Part shown: one piece after another, positions 15,038 through 23,759 of the stretch
Numbering within the stretch: position 1 is the first letter of the stretch
Layout of the letters: the number at the start of each line of letters is the position of its first letter
From: Streptomyces sp. TSRI0281
Lineage (GTDB): Bacteria; Actinomycetota; Actinomycetes; Streptomycetales; Streptomycetaceae
DNA length: 64,000 bases
Direction: 5' to 3'
Assembly (NCBI RefSeq): GCF_001905125.1
Contig: NZ_LWLE01000001.1
Location: 186,001 to 250,000, forward strand
Notes under the pieces: model-generated
What the model was told of the DNA's origin: nothing
Database searches by the model: none
What the model saw: only the letters and a program-made list of their open reading frames with translations
Position numbers and translations under genes: made by a program

Positions 15038-17911
15038 GTGCAGCCACCGAAAGGGGCGGACGCCCCCGATGCCGAACCGCGCCCGCACGCGTCGGACACC
15101 ACCGGGAACGCCGCGGGGGACACCGCCGGTTCCGCATCGGAACAAGCGGCCCGACCTGCCGCACCGGCCGCCGCACCCGACGGACCGGACGCACCTCACG
15201 GACCTGGCGGACCGGCCGCACCCGGCGCACCGGACGGACCTGCGCGCGAGCGGGATCACCTCTCCGGCTCGACCCTCGCGACCGTCGAGAACGAGCTGAC
15301 CGACCGGGTCTCCGGCGACGAGCCGCTCCTTCCCGCGCGGGTCCACCGCCCTTCCGACCTCCTGCGGCTCCTCATCGGCATCCTCGCGATCGTCGTCCTG
15401 TTCACCATCGCCGTCTTCGCCCAGAACACCACCACCGGCCTTGAGGACGACATCTCCAAGGGCACGGCGCAGGCTCCCGACCTGCTGATCAAGATCGCCG
15501 GACTGGTGTCCAGCATCGCCGTGCTGCTCGTCCCCGTCGCCTTCGCCATCGAGCGCCTGGTCAAACGGGACGGGCTGCGCATCGCGGACGGCGTGCTCGC
15601 CGCCGTGCTCGCCCACGGCGTCACGCTCGCCACCGACCTCTGGGTCTCCGGCTCGGCCCCCGCCACCATCCAGGACGCACTGACCCAGCCGCAGCCCGGA
15701 GCCGGGCTCACCGATCCCGTGCACGGCTACCTCGCCCCCGTCATCGCCTATATGACGGCGGTCGGCATGGCGAGACGGCCGCGCTGGCGGGTCGTGCTGT
15801 GGGTGGTCCTGCTCCTCGACGCGTTCGCGATGCTGGTCGGCGGCTACACCACCCCGTTCTCGATCATCCTCACCGTGCTGATCGGCTGGACCGTCGCGTA
15901 CGGCACCCTGTACGCGGTCGGCTCGCCCAACGTCCGGCCGACCGGCCAGCACCTGATGGCAGGTCTGCGCCACGTCGGGTTCCACCCGGTCGCCGCGATG
16001 CGCGCCGAGGACGCCCCCGACAACGCCGACCAGAACGACCGCGGGCGGCGCTATCTGGTCACATTGGAGGACGGGCCCCCGCTCGATGTGACGGTCGTCG
16101 ACCGTGAACAGCAGGCCCAGGGCTTCTTCTACCGGGTGTGGCGCAGGCTCACGCTGCGCGGCATCACCCAGCGCCGGTCCATCCAGTCGCTGCGCCAGGC
16201 CCTGGAACAGGAGGCGCTGCTCGCGTACGCGGCGATCGCCGCCGGGGCCAACGCGCCCAAGCTGATCGCCACGTCCGAGCTGGGGCCCGACGCGGTGATG
16301 CTCGTGTACGAGCACATCGGCGGCCGTTCCCTGGACGCGATGGAGGACGAGGAGATCACCGACGACCTGGTGCGCAGCGCCTGGCGTCAGGTGAAGGCGC
16401 TCCAGTCCCGGCGCATCGCGCACCGCAGGCTCACCGGTGACGCGATCCTGGTGGATCGTTCCGGCAAGGCGTTCGTCACGGATCTGCGGGGCGGGGAGAT
16501 CGCGGCCGGGGATCTGGTCCTGCGGATGGATGTCGCCCAGCTCCTCACCACCCTCGGGCTGCGGGTGGGAGCCGAGCGGTCCGTCGCCGGGGCGCTCGCC
16601 GTGCTCGGGCCCGACGCCGTCGCCGACTCCCTGCCGCTGCTCCAGCCGATCGCGCTGAGCCGCTCCACCCGGGCGGCGCTGCGCAGGATCGCCCGCGAGC
16701 GTGCGCAGCGCGAGCGCGAGGCGGTGCTGGAGGCGTCCCAGGCGGCCAAGCATCTGCGTACGGACGGCTCCGGGACCACCGGGGCGGGCGAAGCGGCGGG
16801 CGGGTCAGGTGACCGCAAGGCGGGCCGGAAGTCCCTGCGCACCGAGAAGCAGGCCGAGAAGCGGGCCATCGACGATGCGCTGGACGAGGCCCGCGAGGAG
16901 GATCTGCTCACCCAGATCCGCCGCGAGGTGCTGCTGATCCGGCCGCAGGCACCGGTCGAGCCGGTCCGCCTCGAACGCATCAAGCCGCGCACCCTCCTCA
17001 GCTTCATCGCCGGTTCCATCGCCGCGTACTTCCTGATCTCCCAGATCACCCAGGCCGACTTCGGCACGGTCGTCGAGGAGGCGGAGTGGGGCTGGGTGGC
17101 GGCGGCGCTGGGCTTCTCGGCCCTGAGCTACGTCGCGGCGGCGATGAGCCTGCTGGGCTTCGTGCCGGAACGGGTGCCCTTCGGCAAGACCGTGCTGGCG
17201 CAGGTGGCCGGCTCGTTCGTGAAGATCGTCGCTCCGGCGGCGGTCGGCGGCGTGGCGCTGAACACCCGCTTCCTGCAGCGGTCCGGGGTGCGCCCCGGAC
17301 TGGCCGTCGCGAGTGTCGGCGCCTCCCAGCTGTTCGGGCTCGGCTGCCACATCCTGCTGCTGGCGCTGTTCGGCTATCTGACCGGTACCGAGAGGACCCC
17401 GGACTCGCTCACCCCGTCCCGCACGGTCATCGCGGGGCTGCTCACGGTCGCGGTGCTGATGCTGGTGGTGACCGCGATTCCGTTCCTCCGGAAGTTCGTG
17501 GTCACGCGGGTGCGGTCGCTGTTCGCCGGAGTCGTCCCGCGCATGCTCGATGTCGTGCAGCGCCCGCAGAAGCTGCTCACCGGCATCGGCGGCATGCTGC
17601 TGCTGACCGGCCTGTTCGTCCTCTGCCTGGACGCGTCGATCCGGGCGTTCAGCGGCCCCGACGTCCCCCAGCTCAGCTACGCGAGCATCGCGGTGGTCTT
17701 CCTCGCCGGGAACGCGCTGGGGTCGGCGGCGCCCACCCCGGGCGGCGTGGGCGCGGTCGAGGGCGCGCTGACGCTGGGCCTGATCGCGGTCGGCCTGCCG
17801 AAGGAGGTCGCGGCGCCCGCGGTGGTGCTGTACCGCGTGATGACGCTGTGGCTGCCGGTGCTGCCCGGCTGGATCTGCTTCAGCCAGATGACCCGCAAGG
17901 GCGAGCTCTAG
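15038..17911 (+). CDS. Kinase-like/lysyl-PG-synthase-type flippase membrane fusion
   Basis: This is a large (957-aa) integral membrane protein with three parts. A Pro/Ala-rich cytosolic head is followed by about six membrane helices (from LLRLLIGILAIVVLF). A soluble middle part resembles a degenerate RIO/ABC1-type kinase: YEHIGGRSLD is followed by HRRLTGDAILVD in place of a normal catalytic loop. The C-terminal third is an LPG_synthase_TM (UPF0104) flippase-like domain ending with TPGGVGAVEGALTLGLIAVGLP. GTG 15038 is chosen because AAGGAG precedes it; an earlier in-frame GTG at 14990 has none. The family moves lipids or lipid-linked sugars. The substrate here is unknown. It is divergent from the ATL gene. 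Confidence 0.85.
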   Translation: MQPPKGADAPDAEPRPHASDTTGNAAGDTAGSASEQAARPAAPAAAPDGPDAPHGPGGPAAPGAPDGPARERDHLSGSTLATVENELTDRVSGDEPLLPARVHRPSDLLRLLIGILAIVVLFTIAVFAQNTTTGLEDDISKGTAQAPDLLIKIAGLVSSIAVLLVPVAFAIERLVKRDGLRIADGVLAAVLAHGVTLATDLWVSGSAPATIQDALTQPQPGAGLTDPVHGYLAPVIAYMTAVGMARRPRWRVVLWVVLLLDAFAMLVGGYTTPFSIILTVLIGWTVAYGTLYAVGSPNVRPTGQHLMAGLRHVGFHPVAAMRAEDAPDNADQNDRGRRYLVTLEDGPPLDVTVVDREQQAQGFFYRVWRRLTLRGITQRRSIQSLRQALEQEALLAYAAIAAGANAPKLIATSELGPDAVMLVYEHIGGRSLDAMEDEEITDDLVRSAWRQVKALQSRRIAHRRLTGDAILVDRSGKAFVTDLRGGEIAAGDLVLRMDVAQLLTTLGLRVGAERSVAGALAVLGPDAVADSLPLLQPIALSRSTRAALRRIARERAQREREAVLEASQAAKHLRTDGSGTTGAGEAAGGSGDRKAGRKSLRTEKQAEKRAIDDALDEAREEDLLTQIRREVLLIRPQAPVEPVRLERIKPRTLLSFIAGSIAAYFLISQITQADFGTVVEEAEWGWVAAALGFSALSYVAAAMSLLGFVPERVPFGKTVLAQVAGSFVKIVAPAAVGGVALNTRFLQRSGVRPGLAVASVGASQLFGLGCHILLLALFGYLTGTERTPDSLTPSRTVIAGLLTVAVLMLVVTAIPFLRKFVVTRVRSLFAGVVPRMLDVVQRPQKLLTGIGGMLLLTGLFVLCLDASIRAFSGPDVPQLSYASIAVVFLAGNALGSAAPTPGGVGAVEGALTLGLIAVGLPKEVAAPAVVLYRVMTLWLPVLPGWICFSQMTRKGEL

Positions 17912-18065
17912 CCCCGCGCCGACCGGCGTACGGGAAAAAAGCGCACCCGCCGTACCAGGGCCGCACGGCAGCCCATCGCCACCCCGCCGCACCGGGCCGG
18001 GCCCCGCGCCACCCGCATGGACCGCGCCCCGCGCGCTCCCCCGTGCCCCGCCGCACGATGGGCTC

Positions 18066-19664
18066 ATGAGGACTTCCCCCGCCCTGCGTGCCGCTGCCCT
18101 CGCTGCCACCGCCACCGTGCTGCTGCCCCTGGCCGCCTGCTCGGACAGCGACGACAGCGGTGGTGCGGACCGGTCCACGCCCTCCGAGGCATCGACCGCC
18201 TCACCGTCCTCGACGGCGCGGAAACTGTCGTCCCAGAAACTTGACTGGCAGCCCTGCCCGGCTCCGAACGAGGCCCAGGGCGGCGGCGCATCGCCCTCCC
18301 CGCTGCCCGGCGGCACCGTCTGGGAGTGCTCCTTCATGGACGCCCCGCTCGATTACGGGAAGCCGGACGGCAGGACGATCGAGCTGGCGCTGGTCCGGGG
18401 AAGGGCCAGGAACCAGGACCGGCGGATCGGCTCCCTCCTGTTCAATTTCGGTGGCCCCGGCGCCTCCGGCGTCGCCACGCTGCCCGCCTTCGGCACGGAG
18501 TACGAGAAGCTCCGTACCCGCTACGACCTGGTGAGCTTCGACCCGCGCGGGGTCGGCCGCAGCGAGGGCGTCGAGTGCGCGGACAACGCGTCGATGGACG
18601 CCCGCAACCAGGAGGACTCCACCCCCGACGACGCCGCCGAGGAGAAGGCGCTCGTCGCGGACCAGAAGTCGTACATCGCGGACTGCGAGAAGAACTCGGG
18701 TGCCGAACTGCCGTTCGTGGGAACGACGAACGCCGCCCGTGACCTGGATCTGATGCGGCAGGTACTCGGCGACGACAAGCTCTCCTACTTCGGCATCTCG
18801 TACGGCACCGAACTGGGCGGCGTCTACGCCCATCTGTTCCCCGAGCGCGTCGGCCGGGCGGTCCTGGACGCGGTGGTCGACCCCACCCAGAACGCGGGGC
18901 AGTCCTCCCTCGGCCAGGCCAAGGGCTTCCAGCTCGCCTTCGACAGCTTCACTGCCGACTGCGCGGGGCGCGACGACTGCAAGCTCCCCGGGTCCACCGG
19001 CAAGGAGGTCGAGCAGTGGATCGCCGATCTCCTCGACCAGTTGGAGAAGCAGCCGGTCGACGGCCTCGGCGACCGGCAGCTGACCCAGTCCCAGGCGACC
19101 ACGGCCATCGCCTCCGCCCTCTACTCCCAGGAGAGCTGGACCCTGCTCGAACAGGGCCTCGACGAGGCGGACGGCGGCGACGGCGCGCTGCTCCTGGCCC
19201 TCGCCGACTCGTACAACGGCCGTTCCAAGGAAGGCCATTACGACAACTCCACGGCCGCCAACATCGCCATCAGCTGCGCGGACTCCAAGCAGCGGTTCAC
19301 CCTGGAGCAGACGAGGGCCGCGCTCCCCGAGTACCGCAAGGCGTCACCGGTCTTCGGCGACTATCTGGGCTGGGGGCTGCTGAGCTGCACCGGCTGGCCG
19401 GTCGCGGGCGCCTGGGACACCCCGGACGTCAGCGCCCCGGGAGCGAACCCCGTCCTGGTCATCGGCAACACCGGTGACCCGGCGACCCCGTACAAGGGAG
19501 CACGGGCGATGGCCGAGGAGCTGGGCAATGGCGTCGGGATCGAGCTGACATACAAGGGCGAGGGACACGGCGCGTACAACAGCGGCGACGCCTGCGTACA
19601 GAAGGCGGTCGACGGCTACTTGCTGAACGGCAGGGTCCCGGCGGCCGGCACGGTCTGCGGCTGA
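18066..19664 (+). CDS. Secreted lipoprotein tripeptidyl aminopeptidase-like hydrolase (copy 1)
   Basis: This 532-aa alpha/beta hydrolase resembles the Streptomyces Slp/Tap tripeptidyl aminopeptidases (peptidase family S33). A lipoprotein signal peptide ends in the lipobox LAAC (Cys near residue 25), followed by a Ser/Thr-rich linker. The oxyanion region FNFGGPGASG, the FDPRGVGRSEG loop and the nucleophile elbow GISYGTELG (Ser) are all present. A C-terminal VIGNTGDPATPY (Asp) and GEGHGAYN (His) complete the triad. It probably trims peptides outside the cell on the membrane surface. The next gene is a paralogue in the same orientation, which points to tandem duplication. Confidence 0.9.
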   Translation: MRTSPALRAAALAATATVLLPLAACSDSDDSGGADRSTPSEASTASPSSTARKLSSQKLDWQPCPAPNEAQGGGASPSPLPGGTVWECSFMDAPLDYGKPDGRTIELALVRGRARNQDRRIGSLLFNFGGPGASGVATLPAFGTEYEKLRTRYDLVSFDPRGVGRSEGVECADNASMDARNQEDSTPDDAAEEKALVADQKSYIADCEKNSGAELPFVGTTNAARDLDLMRQVLGDDKLSYFGISYGTELGGVYAHLFPERVGRAVLDAVVDPTQNAGQSSLGQAKGFQLAFDSFTADCAGRDDCKLPGSTGKEVEQWIADLLDQLEKQPVDGLGDRQLTQSQATTAIASALYSQESWTLLEQGLDEADGGDGALLLALADSYNGRSKEGHYDNSTAANIAISCADSKQRFTLEQTRAALPEYRKASPVFGDYLGWGLLSCTGWPVAGAWDTPDVSAPGANPVLVIGNTGDPATPYKGARAMAEELGNGVGIELTYKGEGHGAYNSGDACVQKAVDGYLLNGRVPAAGTVCG

Positions 19665-19709
19665 ATCCGGACCGGCGTACCGACGACGGCAGCGCGCATC
19701 ACGGCAACC

Positions 19710-19832
19710 CCCGCCCGGATCACCGCAACGCCCGTGCGGACCACCGCAACGCCCGCCCGGATCACCGCGACCGCCGTGCGGACCACCGCAACGCCCGCCC
19801 GGATCACCGCGACCGCCGTGCGGATCACCGTA
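19710..19832. repeat. 42-bp (2 x 21-bp) tandem repeat between the two aminopeptidase genes
   Basis: The unit cgcccggatcaccgc recurs at 19712, 19754 and 19796, exactly 42 bp apart. Each 42-bp unit is itself two related 21-bp halves (one with cccggatcaccgc, one with gtgcggaccaccgc). The array fills most of the 272-bp gap between the paralogous genes. A minus-strand reading would give a heptad-like Val/Ala/Arg repeat, but no start or coding support exists. No spacers vary independently, so it is not CRISPR. Confidence 0.88.
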
Positions 19833-19936
19833 TGAGCTTCGGCGGCCGGGGATCGCCGGACACCCCTTAGCATGGCCGCACATCTGTACGGCCCGGCGCG
19901 TCGCGCGACTTCGGGCATCGGGAGGGATTCCAGCAC

Positions 19937-21529
19937 ATGCGTGTACATGGACGGACCCGTCGGGCGGTGGCCCTGACCGGGGCGGCCCTGCTGGCTGCCG
20001 GAGCCCTCGCGGGCTGCAGCTCGGAGCCGGAGCCGACCGGGGCGGAACCGGCGGCCGGGCGGTCCGCCGCACCGAGCACCCCCACCCCCACCGCGTCCCC
20101 CGCGGACGACCCCAAGTCCCCCGTGCTGCCCGCGTCGCTCACCTCCCAGCGGCCGGACTGGAAGCGCTGCAAGGCCCCCGCGGGCGGAACCGCCCCCGGC
20201 TCCGGCTGGCGCTGCGCGACCGTCGACGTACCGCTGGACTACGCGAAGCCGTCCGGCGAGACGATCGAAATCGCGCTGATCCGCAAGCAGGCCCGGGACA
20301 GGGGCGGCCGGCTCGGCTCGATGCTCTTCAACTTCGGCGGGCCCGGCGGTTCGGGCGTCGACATACTGCCGCGCGCCGCCGGTTCGTACGGGAAGCTCAA
20401 CTCCCGCTACGACCTGGTGAGTTTCGATCCGCGCGGGGTCGCGGCCAGCGCCGGGGTGAACTGCCGCACCGACGAGGAGCAGGAGCAGTCCTACCGGAGC
20501 ATCGACATGACCCCGGACACGGCGGCGGAGGAGGAGGCGTTCGTCAAGGACGGCGCGGACTTCGGCGCGGGCTGCGAGCGCCGCTCGGGCGAGGTCCTGC
20601 CGCACGTGGGGACGACGAACGCCGCCCGTGACCTGGACCTGATCCGGCAGGTGCTCGGCGACAAGAAGCTCTCCTACTTCGGCATGTCCTACGGTACGGA
20701 GCTCGGCGGCACGTACGCGCACCTCTTCCCCACGAACGTGGGGCGCACCGTGCTGGACGCGGTCGTCGACCCGACGGCCGACGGGGTCGGACATGCCCGC
20801 AATCAGGCGACCGGCTTCCAACGGGCGCTGGAGAACTACCTGAAGGACCGGGACCAGGACCCGAAGGCGGGCACCCAGCGGATCGCGCGGCTGCTGGAGC
20901 GGATCGACAAGAACCCGCTGCCGACCAGCACCGGGCGCAAGCTCAGCGAGTCGCTGGCCATCACCGGCATCGTGACCCCGCTCTATTCCAAGAGCAGCTG
21001 GCCGACTCTGACCGAGGCGCTCGACGAGGCCGAGAACAGCGGGACGGGCAATGGGCTGCTCCAGCTGGCCGACTCCTACAACGGCCGGGACGAGAACGGG
21101 CACTACGACACCCAGAACCACTCGCAGCGGGCCATCTCGTGCGCCGACTCCAAGGCCCGCCCCACGGCGGACGAGGCCAGGGCGCTGCTGCCCGAGTTCA
21201 GGCAGCTGTCCCCGGTCTTCGGCCCGTTCCTCGCCTGGGACACCGCGGGCTGGTGCGCCCAGTGGCCGGTCGCAGGTGAGCACGACACCCCGGAGGCGAG
21301 CGCTCCCGGCGCCGGTCCGGTCCTGGTGATCGGCACGACCGGTGACCCGGCGACCCCGTACGAGGGCGCGCGGAAGATGGCCGACGAGCTGGGCAAGGGC
21401 GTCGGGATCATGGTCACCAACAAGGGCGAGGGCCACGGCGCGTACGGCGAGAGCGGGTGCGTGACCTCGATCGTCGACGGCTACTTCCTGGACGGGAAGG
21501 TTCCGGCGGACGGGAAGACCTGCTCGTAA
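19937..21529 (+). CDS. Secreted lipoprotein tripeptidyl aminopeptidase-like hydrolase (copy 2)
   Basis: This 530-aa paralogue of the preceding gene shares its layout throughout. It has a lipoprotein signal with lipobox LAGC (Cys near residue 27), a Pro/Thr/Ser linker, FNFGGPGGSG, FDPRGVAASAG, the nucleophile elbow GMSYGTELGG, VIGTTGDPATPY for the Asp and GEGHGAYGE for the His. GGAGGG lies 10 nt before the ATG at 19937. Differences cluster in the linker and in the lid region after YAHLFP, so substrate range may differ from copy 1. A strong terminator follows, convergent with moeZ. Confidence 0.9.
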   Translation: MRVHGRTRRAVALTGAALLAAGALAGCSSEPEPTGAEPAAGRSAAPSTPTPTASPADDPKSPVLPASLTSQRPDWKRCKAPAGGTAPGSGWRCATVDVPLDYAKPSGETIEIALIRKQARDRGGRLGSMLFNFGGPGGSGVDILPRAAGSYGKLNSRYDLVSFDPRGVAASAGVNCRTDEEQEQSYRSIDMTPDTAAEEEAFVKDGADFGAGCERRSGEVLPHVGTTNAARDLDLIRQVLGDKKLSYFGMSYGTELGGTYAHLFPTNVGRTVLDAVVDPTADGVGHARNQATGFQRALENYLKDRDQDPKAGTQRIARLLERIDKNPLPTSTGRKLSESLAITGIVTPLYSKSSWPTLTEALDEAENSGTGNGLLQLADSYNGRDENGHYDTQNHSQRAISCADSKARPTADEARALLPEFRQLSPVFGPFLAWDTAGWCAQWPVAGEHDTPEASAPGAGPVLVIGTTGDPATPYEGARKMADELGKGVGIMVTNKGEGHGAYGESGCVTSIVDGYFLDGKVPADGKTCS

Positions 21530-21621
21530 CGTTCCTGCCGTCCCGCTCGCGCCCCGTGCGCGAAGGGGCCGGTCCGCACCGCCCCGCCCGCACAACCCGA
21601 AGGGCACCGCCCGCACACGCG

Positions 21622-21656
21622 AAGGGGCCGGTCCGCATTCCGCGGACCGGCCCCTT
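21622..21656. terminator. Terminator between the second aminopeptidase gene and moeZ
   Basis: A perfect 15-bp inverted repeat (AAGGGGCCGGTCCGC with its complement) has the 5-nt loop ATTCC and a TTGTT run after it. It serves convergent genes. A partial copy of the left arm also occurs near 21563. Confidence 0.9.
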
Positions 21657-21670
21657 GTTCGGTTCAGGCT

Positions 21671-22849
21671 CTAGTAGACCGGCTTCTCGGGCTCGATCTG
21701 GTGCACCCAGCCGATCACGCCGCCGCCCACGTGCACCGCGTCGGCGAAGCCCGCCGACTTGAGGACCGCGAGGACCTCGGCGCTGCGGACACCGGTCTTG
21801 CAGTGCAGGACGATGCGCTTGTCCTGCGGCAGGTCCGTGAGTGCGTTGCCCATCAGGAACTCGTTCTTCGGGATCAGCTTGGCGCCCGGGATCGAGACGA
21901 TCTCGTACTCGTTCGGCTCGCGGACGTCGATGATCTCGATCTTCTCGTCGGCGTCGATCCACTCCTTGAGCTGCTGGGGAGTGATCGTGGAGCCGAGGGC
22001 CGCCTCCTGTGCCTCCTCGGACACGACGCCGCAGAAGGCCTCGTAGTCGATGAGCTCGGTGACGGTCGGGTTCTCGCCGCAGACCGCGCAGTCGGGGTCC
22101 TTGCGGACCTTGACCTGGCGGTACTGCATCTCCAGGGCGTCGTAGATCATCAGACGGCCGACCAGCGGGTCACCGATGCCGGCGAGCAGCTTGATGGCCT
22201 CGTTGACCTGGATAGAGCCGATGGACGCGCAGAGCACGCCCAGCACGCCGCCCTCGGCGCAGGAGGGGACCATGCCGGGGGGCGGGGGCTCCGGGTAGAG
22301 GCAGCGGTAGCAGGGGCCGTGCTCGGACCAGAACACGGATGCCTGGCCGTCGAAGCGGTAGATCGAGCCCCACACGTACGGCTTGTTCAGCAGGACCGCG
22401 GCGTCGTTGACGAGATAGCGGGTGGCGAAGTTGTCCGTGCCGTCCACGATCAGGTCGTACTGCGCGAAGATCTCCATCACGTTCTCGGCTTCGAGCCGCT
22501 CTTCGTGGAGGACGACGTTCACGTACGGGTTGATGCCCAGCACGGAGTCCTTGGCGGACTGCGCCTTGGAGCGGCCGATGTCGGCCTGGCTGTGGATGAT
22601 CTGGCGCTGCAGGTTCGACTCGTCGACCTCGTCGAACTCCACGATGCCGAGCGTCCCGACGCCCGCCGCGGCCAGGTACATCAGGGCCGGAGAGCCGAGC
22701 CCGCCGGCGCCCACACAGAGCACCTTCGCGTTCTTCAGGCGCTTCTGTCCGTCCATCCCGACATCCGGGATGATCAGGTGACGGGAGTACCTGCGGACCT
22801 CGTCGACGGTGAGCTCAGCAGCTGGCTCGACCAGGGGTGGCAGCGACAC
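21671..22849 (-). CDS. moeZ: MoeZ/MoeBR adenylyltransferase-sulfurtransferase
   Basis: This 392-aa two-domain enzyme has an N-terminal E1-like (ThiF/MoeB) domain with the nucleotide loop GAGGLGSP near residue 48, the RQ in NLQRQIIH, and zinc cysteine pairs CYRC and CAVC. The C-terminal rhodanese domain has the persulfide Cys in HCKTGVRSAE. MoeZ adenylates and thiolates the C-terminal Gly of sulfur-carrier proteins for molybdopterin, thiamine, cysteine and other thio-metabolites. The GTG start at 22849 has a GAGG just upstream. A perfect sigma-R promoter and an inverted-repeat element lie in the short upstream gap. It is on the same strand as the polysaccharide operon but appears to have its own promoter. 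Confidence 0.95.
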   Translation of the reverse strand: MSLPPLVEPAAELTVDEVRRYSRHLIIPDVGMDGQKRLKNAKVLCVGAGGLGSPALMYLAAAGVGTLGIVEFDEVDESNLQRQIIHSQADIGRSKAQSAKDSVLGINPYVNVVLHEERLEAENVMEIFAQYDLIVDGTDNFATRYLVNDAAVLLNKPYVWGSIYRFDGQASVFWSEHGPCYRCLYPEPPPPGMVPSCAEGGVLGVLCASIGSIQVNEAIKLLAGIGDPLVGRLMIYDALEMQYRQVKVRKDPDCAVCGENPTVTELIDYEAFCGVVSEEAQEAALGSTITPQQLKEWIDADEKIEIIDVREPNEYEIVSIPGAKLIPKNEFLMGNALTDLPQDKRIVLHCKTGVRSAEVLAVLKSAGFADAVHVGGGVIGWVHQIEPEKPVY

Positions 22850-22880
22850 AGGAACCTCAACAATGCAGGTGGTCGGATTC

Positions 22881-22900
22881 TACGTACTTCATCTACGTAC
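22881..22900. promoter_or_regulatory. Paired TACGTAC element overlapping a second moeZ promoter
   Basis: The heptamer TACGTAC occurs twice, separated by 6 nt (22881-22887 and 22894-22900). Because TACGTA is itself palindromic, the pair is both a direct and an inverted repeat. A minus-strand TAGAAT -10 overlaps its edge (forward 22877-22882). This could be an operator or activator site. The binding protein is unknown. Confidence 0.5.
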
Positions 22901-22915
22901 GGTTGTTCTTGCCGT

Positions 22916-22941
22916 AACACTGCCACGCCCCCTCTCATTCC
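22916..22941 (-). promoter_or_regulatory. Sigma-R promoter for moeZ
   Basis: On the minus strand GGAAT (forward 22937-22941) is followed by exactly 18 nt and then GTT (forward 22916-22918). This is a perfect sigma-R consensus. It overlaps the 3' end of the upstream spherulin-like gene. Transcription would start near 22909, about 60 nt before moeZ. Confidence 0.85.
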
Positions 22942-23759
22942 GAGATACCAGGTCCGATCCGCGAGACGATTTCGTCCCAGTAACTGGGCAGCGCCGCGAA
23001 TGGATCGTTTTGTCCGTGATGGTCGTCCCGGTCGGTGAAGAAGATCGTCCCCGCTCCCTGCCAGCGGGCGATGCGCATGGCCTCTTCGAGATGGGTGCGC
23101 GGAACGCCGTGGACGAAGTGCGCGAAGCGCTCCGGCGGGTAGTCGGCCGTCCACTGGGCCACCTGTGACCAGCGGTAGTCGGTCCACGGGCCGCGGAAGG
23201 TGACCAGTTGGTCGGCGGTCTCGGCGTATCCCGGATACGGGTGGGTGCCGTGCCCCAGCACGAGGCGCCCGCCCTCGTCGCCGCTGTCGCTCCCCTCCAG
23301 CAGGGTGTGCAGGGTGCTGGTGAGCCGCCGGACCGCCGGGAGGTCGGCGCGCTCGGCCGGGCAGCGGCCGAGATAGAAGCCGCCGACCCGGTACCAGTCG
23401 AGGAAGGACCGCGCGTCGGCGATCAGCTCGCCGAAGGGGCGGTCACCGAAGGCCAGGTCCAGGTGGCCCAGCAGCCTGCCGCCCGCGGCCCGGACGGAGT
23501 CGTCCGGGGCCTCGCCGTGCAGGGCCCGCTCCCGGGCGTTGCGGAGCCGGCCCGCGGCCTCCAGACAGTGCGGGTCCGGCCGGGCGCCGGGCCCGTCGGC
23601 GATGTTGAGGACCGCCCAGTGCAGCGGGGTGCCCGGCCGCACCAGCTCGGCCCACTCGGTGGGCGCGAGCAGCGGATGGGCGTATCCGGGGACGCCGAAG
23701 CCGAGTTGTTCGCCGCCACAGGTCCGCCGCGCGGCACCGGTGGTGGTCAGATACGGCAC
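22935..23759 (-). CDS. Spherulation-specific family 4 (GH135-like) protein
   Basis: This 274-aa TIM-barrel-type protein has the family features GVPGYAHPLLAPTEW at the N terminus, then WAVLNIADGPG, GHLDLAFGDRPF, VTFRGPWTDYRW, FAHFVHGVP and a final LPSYWDEIV. Spherulin-4 homologues include Sph3 (GH135), which cuts N-acetylgalactosamine-containing fungal galactosaminogalactan. The strand where the family normally shows a catalytic Asp-Glu pair reads GGFYLGRCPAE here, so activity is doubtful. No signal peptide is seen, so it may act in the cytoplasm. The GTG at 23759 has GGAGG at 4-5 nt and overlaps the epimerase gene by 13 bp, showing tight operon coupling. Confidence 0.8.
   Translation of the reverse strand: MPYLTTTGAARRTCGGEQLGFGVPGYAHPLLAPTEWAELVRPGTPLHWAVLNIADGPGARPDPHCLEAAGRLRNARERALHGEAPDDSVRAAGGRLLGHLDLAFGDRPFGELIADARSFLDWYRVGGFYLGRCPAERADLPAVRRLTSTLHTLLEGSDSGDEGGRLVLGHGTHPYPGYAETADQLVTFRGPWTDYRWSQVAQWTADYPPERFAHFVHGVPRTHLEEAMRIARWQGAGTIFFTDRDDHHGQNDPFAALPSYWDEIVSRIGPGISE

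Noticed and set aside
15014..16753. Long minus-strand ORF opposite the kinase/flippase fusion
   Set aside because: It is a shadow frame rich in Asp/Gly/Arg with no domain and no initiation site.
19710..19832. Repeat array considered as CRISPR
   Set aside because: Units are contiguous without unique spacers and no cas genes are present. It is a minisatellite.
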